This document shows, piece after piece, positions 57,375 to 64,000 of a stretch of DNA of 64,000 nt (positions are counted from its first letter, which is position 1; the number at the start of each line of letters is the position of its first letter). The DNA comes from Blasia pusilla (Eukaryota; Marchantiophyta; Marchantiopsida; Blasiales). The stretch is from NCBI GenBank assembly GCA_050084515.1, contig CM114274.1, forward strand, positions 11,842,001-11,906,000, read 5' to 3'. Position numbers and translations under genes: made by a program. The notes under the pieces are model-generated. The model made no database searches, was not told the origin of the DNA, and worked only from the letters and a program-made list of their open reading frames with translations.

Positions 57375-60300
57375 GATTGATGATTTATCTTCAAGGTGTT
57401 TCAGAACATCACCAGCAATCTTTTGTGTAGCATTTATAGTTTTCAGGTCTTGAACCATGAATGGTATACTTTACTAATGAAGTGTTTGTTGAGACTGGAC
57501 CAATACATAGAACACACTGGACAGGCAAGCACTGTCATGGGATATATCCTCGATTTTACACTCTGATAGAGCTATCACCGACCATTATTGGGGAAAAGAC
57601 CTGATAGACATGCCCAACTCATCAATTCAGCTCCAACTGCTGACCTGTCCAATTTATTGGGTAGGAGTAGATAGTATGTCTCAAATCCAAAGACTGTAGG
57701 CGGCAATCTCGAGAAGGTTACAGATGTGTATTGGCTGCCCCACAGGATGTTGCATGAATCAGCAAGACTTGCAAGCTTCTGTGGTCGAGCTGATACTAGG
57801 TTTTGAAGCTGATCTCAGAGTAGGAACAATAGAACTTTGGGCATTAATCAAGTGAAAGAAAGGACAGGCCTTCACAGACAGAGACATGACCTAGACACAT
57901 GAAATGCTGACAGGGAGGATCTAGTCAGGTCAACAGTTTTCAATTGGAAAGTGAGGAGCACAAAATCAGGTTCATCTATCAGGGTGTAAGCCTTGTCCAA
58001 AACGTTCATATAAATCTTTAAAGACCAAGAATCTCTGATACGTGTAAACAGAGACAGCTTCAAGGATACTTAAGTTCAAATATTTGAAGACTGGATCAGA
58101 TAGATGATGGGTTTTGAGCTCAAATCTGAAGTCAAAAGGTGGGTATGCTTCTTATACTTTAGATTGGGTTCCAATTTATATGGCATGTATTTCATGAAGA
58201 TTTGTCATGTCTGAAAGCTTGTCCTTCATTTTGTCTAGTATGTGATCACCCATGCTCCTATGGAGTGATATACAAGCCGGGAGTTACCAGAGGGGTTTAT
58301 ATGTCATGTGTCGCAATGTTTATAATCTTTCTTGTGGCTCTCTACTAGGTTCAGGTCTATGTTATAAGAATTTGGCATCGCAGCCATATCCCATGTCCTG
58401 GGGTAAGATTCTGTCTAGTGAAGCTATTTCTCGCTGACAATGTCCTCCAATAGAGCTGTTGTTCAAGTGCTATAGAGATAGTTTTGTGCCATATCTTACA
58501 CCAAGACAACAAAAGATACTAGATGGAGCCAAACAGTACAGAATGAGTAAAGCCTATGGTGTGAAGAGCTCAGAATAAATGTAGTGAATTTGATAGGCGG
58601 AGGGTGTAAGGGTCCACCACCATCAACCTGAAGATTGAATGGGAATCCCAAATGTCAAATGTGGTGCCCTTACTGTTTGCAGCCTTCAGGTTGTGGTAGG
58701 TCAAGCTACAGAGCCCCATCGAAAGGTGAATATTTTTGACCCAGGTTTATGTCTGATTTGCATGTGATGACGACATTAGCGTAGAGTGTTACCAGCTTGT
58801 GAATATCCTCTTATGACGTCTTCGACTCGAATCTCATCAGAGAAATCTTGGATTTGGTCCCGGTATAGTTTTGCCAGGTGGTTCCTTGTCTTCTCCTCAG
58901 AATGGCGCCATGGAAGTAATCAGTGCAGCTTAGAGAAGAAGCAGATTTGGAAAATCTTGGATTTGCGATTTTCCACCTTTTTCTTGGGTTCATACGCCAT
59001 TCATACACAATGTACCTCCCTTTTGCACACGGTAAAATGATGAACGGATTTGCAGGAGAAGAGGCATGAGCATACACTCCAAAAAGCGGACAACTTTGAC
59101 TCGTGTGGCTGAGTTCCCATATCATCCTTTGCCAACCATATCACCAGTCAATCAACCACCCAACGAGCTAGAGATAGAATCAAATACAACGTGAAGCGAA
59201 AGGTCCCACTTATCCTCACTAGAACCAAAATTCCGCTGTGTATGTACAATCCAGGTCCCGAAGACAGGTCCCACTCCTCTCTCTCTCTCCCTCTGTTGAC
59301 CAACCACAAGCCCCGGAACCATCGAGGAGACACGGGAATTGGACTTCCCCACAGCTTTTCTGCTGGTACCCAGAAAGCACCCGGAAGCTCACTTCAGTAG
59401 AGATACCATGAGAGTGCCAAAGTCGGGTTTCTCGCCAAGGCATATCCTCCCTCCACCGCGTGGAGTCCACAGATTTTCCCAAGTTCATTGACCCAACGAC
59501 CTGAAACCCCAGACACTCTGGGACCTGAAACACCGTCACCCACCTTTCGTCCCTCAGAAAGCGTGGCCGATCCCACCAATATCTCCCTCCCTAGAGCCTT
59601 TGACCGCCTATCCGCGTAGCCCCACAGCCCCACTTTCCAGACTTTCAGAGAGAGAGAGAGAATGAATGACAGTTGATTTCTTGTCCGCGAGGATTCAAAA
59701 CGGATGATAGGACTTTGCTTTGCACATACACACACACACACACAAAGGGAGAGAGAGTTTGGACTGCTTTCCCGGTGCAGCACGGGAATCAGAGAGGCAC
59801 TTTACTCATCATTAAGTGGAGATCCTGGCACAACCTCGCGGCGAGAGAGAGAGAGACGGGAAGTGCCGTCATCTGGAAACAGTCAGGGAGTGAGGAGAGG
59901 GAGGGGGGGACACGTGATGGGGTGGGGGCGAACACCAGCGACTGCTTTCGTAGCCTCACTGCAACGAAAGAACAACCCTTCGACATCTCTCGACATGTGA
60001 CGTCGTTCGTTGCCTGCTGTAACTGCGGCTCCCGATGTTGAGACCCGGAGAACATGTGAGTGAATAAATTATTGGGAAGTACGACTCCCATGTGAAGATC
60101 TGGACGGGATCTGCATGAAGTCCATGAGTAATATTATGGCAGTAGATATTATGGGAGCCCCACAAAGCACCACTCATTAGGGTGTATAGCAGCTGCTGCT
60201 TGAAGTCATCCTTAGGCAACAGTTGGAATTTTGAGTTCTAGCAGTTCGTCTCAGGGCACAACGGTGTAGTTGCCTTAAAAGCAGATCTCACCCTTTCATA
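57375..60300. other. downstream flank of Derlin; no confident gene
   Basis: Contains the Derlin 3' UTR, then sequence with overlapping short frames (58786-59040, 59394-59783 minus, 59673-60041) lacking domains. Simple repeats: CT at 59275-59292, GA at 59648-59660, AC at about 59727-59744. The GC-richer 59.2-60.1 kb portion could hold a promoter or unrecognised exon. Confidence 0.3.
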
Positions 60301-62740
60301 TAAATTTATTTGTATATATATTAGGGGAATCTCCCGAGTTGCACTGATTTAATATGAATGTTCTTTCACAATTAACCCTCAAAATTCTTGAATGTTATTT
60401 TTAATTAGTTCCTAATGATTAAGAAGGCAAGTAATTTTATTGGCCGAATTCCAGTGTCAAGGAGAAGAGTTTGCTGAAGAGGCACTCTCCGATAATTTAT
60501 TTATATATAGAAATTAAAATTCATATTTGAGAATTCTAGCTTAGGGAAAAGATTGTCATACTCTTCCCGAGAGTGAATTTCTTATTTATTCCAAGAATGC
60601 AAGAAAACCACATAAGAAAGATTGGTCTTTCTTTCTCTCGGTATCGTATTTGCTTGTCGGAGCTTGTACGTAAACAAAGTTTTCTTAGTAGGGCCCATGG
60701 ACAAAAGCAATTCTAGTAACCATCTCAAATCTCTTAGTGTTATTTTTCCCCATTAGCCCTTGCACAAACATACACCTTCTTAGATAAAGGTCTCCTAAAA
60801 TGAGGATGTGAATTCAAACAAAATGATGATACGATTATAGTTGTATAAACAAGAATAGCTTCAAAGGGGGAAAAAAACAAAAAAAGGTGTGACTTGAGTG
60901 TAGTGGTGGTACTCTTTATGAAAACCTTTATGTTCATGTCACTTTTGTACTTATGCAACGTGATTTTGACTCTATTTGCTCAATTCCATGACCACTTCTA
61001 CTAACATCTACCTTCCCATTTTCATGCCATGATGTATTTATCTTGTGTATTCAATTTAGATTACTAAAAAGAAGCCAAAAAAAGTAGTGTCACAAACCTA
61101 AAACAAGAATATTTTATTTTATACTCTATGTATGGCACAATGTCATGAAATCTTTACTAGTGTGATAAAATAGAAGAAAATAAATTCAATTGAATTATGA
61201 CCCATAAACCCTCAAGCATCTTATAAGGATAATATTAGGATAATATGTAAGCTACCAACCTCTAGAAACCAAGAAACGAAGAAAAAGTTTAAGATTTTTG
61301 TTTTGGAGAAGAAGGAAACTTTATTAAGGGAAATAGAAATGTTTGTACACAATAGGAATGTAAATAAAGAAAAAGAATTGCAACCATGATTCATCCATCC
61401 AAAAACAAATGAAACATATGAGGGGACAATTGAGGTGAATGATCAAATTATAAGATAATTACAATGATTGAATGAATGGCTTGCTTGCATGAAAAAGGTG
61501 TTGTAAAGTAACAATAAGATAAATGAAAAGATTCTCCTTGTGGTTACTTGCAACAAAAAGTCTCAAGTAGATATGGATATGGGCAAGACATCCACATCGC
61601 TAGGATATTTATTTACCCTTATTATTTATTCTTCATAGAGAATGGCTTTCGATTATCTATTTTATTTATTTATTTATCAATCACAATGATAATATGATCC
61701 TTGACTAGATACTAATTAGGTTGATAACAATCCTCCATAATCCCAAATAGTATAGAGAAATGTCAAAAAAAACTATCACGAATCAATTATGATATGAAAA
61801 TAAGTGAAGAGAAACAAGTATTAGTTTATGTATGCATCACATTCTACATTATTGATAGAGAAAAAGGGGGAAAGGCTCGGTTATCATTATATGAATAAAT
61901 CTCTTCTAAAAACATGACACTCTTTTCATGTGGGAAATATGAGATGTCCTATTACTCATAACGGAAAGAAAATAATATGAATCGCTAGGTTACATGTGGG
62001 TGTGTGTAAATGGAACAATTTTTTAATTGAAATACAATCTTTTTATTTTTAAATAAAAATGAATGAGATTAGTTATTATGGAAAGAATGTTCCTCGCTAA
62101 GCAAATGTTCAAATGGAAGTGGAGCTTGGACTACTTTTTTAATTTAGAAAAAAAAAAACTCATGATGATTGTTTAAAAAAAAGAAAAATTCTCTACCACA
62201 TTGAAATGCTAATGAGATAGCAATATATCACATATGTATTCTTACTAGTAAGTGAAATAGCTAGTATATACCACACATCAAACCTATCAATGAATAAATA
62301 ATAATTTATTTATTTATATAGAAGGCCTTAAAAATATGTAAAAACTTATAAAGTCAAATTAGAGTGAACATAAATTTCCAAACTGAACCAATTTCTTTCT
62401 TTCCTATATTTAACATATGAATGGTTTTTATTTTTACGGGGTTTTTTATTTTAGAAAGAAATTTGAAATTTTTATATCAATTTTGCAAAAGGATTTTTTC
62501 GCAATCAAAGAACCTCAATTTTTATAAACTAATATAAGACAGAATTTGGATTCATAGCACACAAAGAGTTTAATAAGCCCCACAAATTTGCACTATACGT
62601 TATTAATACATAACTTGGGCGTACTAATCATGATGCACACAATTTTTTTAATTATTAGTGGTAATATGAGAGATATTTTCTTGCTAGCCAAATTGTTAAG
62701 CATATACAAACCATAAACCACTCCAATAATAACATAGACT
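60301..62740. other. AT-rich intergenic DNA
   Basis: Strongly AT-rich with no open frame of note, no RNA gene and no clear repeat border. Confidence 0.4.
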
Positions 62741-63014
62741 GGTAATTGTCGCCCCCGTGGGATGCACCACAGTTAAACACACCAAAATTTGACGAAACCA
62801 TAGTTAAGAACAACTTGCTCTTAAATCTATTAATCTATATCATTATTGAAGAGAGCCTTCTTGCAAACACCTGTTTCTTTGACATGTGGCAACCGTGCAA
62901 CAAGAAAATGTGTTTTTATTCTACGTGTACCAAGAAAATGTTTCCCCCTCTACAAGTAGAAAGGAAAATATTTTGTCCCTTCACTCATATGCATGGTACA
63001 GGTTGCCCACTAGT
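62741..63014 (+). mobile_element. Helitron-like 3' end, degenerate
   Basis: It shares about 150 bases with the element ending at 49046 (CTTGCAAACACCTGT, TTGACATGTGGCAACCG, CAAGAAAATGTTTCCCCCTC) and ends CCCACTAGT, with CTAG at 63010-63013. The hairpin is worn (ATATGCATGGTACAGG). The 5' end is undefined. Confidence 0.45.
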
Positions 63015-64000
63015 AATCATGAAACTTTAAATCATGTCTTCTCTCTTATTAATTTAGGAAGAAATAAAGTATCATTTATTTTTCAAACCACCATGTCTCC
63101 ATCGAGAAAATAAAATCACTCATTTTCATCCTGTATTTTTCAAATATAAATCCCTCAAAACCAAGTTCCAAGATCTTTTTAAAATTTTCATTTTTTTAAT
63201 CCTTCCGAAGATTAATTAATTTTTCACTCTTCTATTTTTATCTTTTCTCTTTATTTTCAAAAATAATATGTAGTTTCCCCTCCAAAATCAACTTGAGATC
63301 TAAAATTTTAACATTTTTATGAAAAAAAATTTAATGATTTAATTAAACATAAATTTTAAAAAAATTAAACTATTATAAATTTTAATATTTTGACAATTAT
63401 TTTAATTAAGAAATCCTTTTGGTATTCAAATTTTAATTCAAGAGGGTCTAGAAACTTCACACTTTAGAATCTTATGAGCGTAAGCTAGAGCCCATGATAA
63501 TATGATAAGATCTTCTAATACACTAATTTAAATCACTACATCAAATCTTGGCCAACGAACCTTCTACACTTTTCTCACCAAAAGAATTTTCATGTTTTGA
63601 ATATACTAATTTATTTTTCACATTAATCTAAAATCATCTTAAGCGATTCCCAGTAAAGAATATTGTAAGCATCTCCTATTTCGAAATTTTTATTTACCAT
63701 AAATAAAAATAAATTTATAAACTCAATTTCTCATAAAAATATTAGTTCATTCACTAAAGGAAAAAATCAGCATAACTTGGAAGAAAATTCCAATGAAATT
63801 TGTAAAATCTTTTCATTTCCAAAAGTAGACATTATCTTAAAGTGGTGGAATCTATTTTTTATCGTCAAAGCGTCGGCCGTAAGTACGTTTAGGATTAGAT
63901 TAAGTAAGAGCCGGTAATCATGAGCCTACCGGAGTCGGGAGCATTTAGCGGGAGAGCGGGGAAAAGAGTAATGATTAATTTCTGACCGGCGCAATGAGAA
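63015..64000. other. AT-rich right edge
   Basis: AT-rich with T and A runs. The last ~140 bases turn GC-richer (GCGTCGGCCG, CCGGAGTCGGGAG), perhaps the start of another element or gene continuing beyond the window. Nothing is identifiable. Confidence 0.3.

Overview
The window looks like nuclear DNA of a land plant. The evidence is spliced host genes with GT/AG introns (a plant-type ABCA transporter and a Derlin), a plant ankyrin/PGG membrane protein, and heavy loading with nested plant-type mobile elements: Ty3/gypsy, Helitron-like, hAT, and an unusual R2-like non-LTR family. DNMT3-type cytosine methyltransferases are absent from flowering plants but present in several non-flowering lineages. 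The DNMT3-like gene carried by the gypsy family here therefore hints, as an inference only, at a non-angiosperm host such as a bryophyte, lycophyte, fern or gymnosperm. I cannot name the species.

Layout. 1-2.3 kb: 5' part of an ABCA (ATH subfamily) gene on the minus strand, running off the left edge. 4.3-4.9 kb: Helitron-like element. 5.7-12.9 kb: a decayed Ty3/gypsy element (copy 1, plus strand) whose pol frame holds a DNMT3-like methyltransferase, reverse transcriptase, RNase H, integrase and a C-terminal PHD finger. 13-25 kb: no confident gene; a large inverted repeat, several degenerate tandem repeats and AT-rich intergenic DNA. 25.3-27.3 kb: an intact ankyrin-repeat/PGG protein gene (minus). 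29-33.1 kb: R2-like (restriction-like-endonuclease) non-LTR element A (minus). 33.1-34.2 kb: two Helitron-like elements. 34.25-38.2 kb: gypsy copy 2 (minus), keeping gag, zinc knuckle, protease and the first methyltransferase motif, with everything from there to the 3' tail deleted. A matching LTR lies at 48.3-48.9 kb, so two more R2-like elements (B, 39.9-42.8 kb; C, 43.7-47.8 kb) probably sit inside copy 2. 48.9-49.05 kb: another Helitron-like end. 50.4-52.3 kb: decayed hAT (DUF659) transposase behind a 120-bp CT microsatellite. 53.9-57.4 kb: a complete seven-exon Derlin (DER1) gene. 57.4-64 kb: mostly AT-rich DNA with a further Helitron-like end.

The most interesting system is the gypsy family. 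The two damaged copies complement each other and define the order gag - zinc knuckle - protease - Cys-rich module - DNMT3-like methyltransferase - RT - RNase H - integrase - PHD finger between related LTRs. In copy 2 the protease and methyltransferase motif I share one reading frame. In copy 1 the end of the methyltransferase, RT, RNase H and integrase share one frame. The methyltransferase was therefore a built-in pol module, not a chance neighbour. A writer (DNMT) and a probable chromatin reader (PHD) in one retroelement suggests that the element set or sensed chromatin state on its own copies. Both copies are inactive, and many of their stop codons look like C-to-T deamination.
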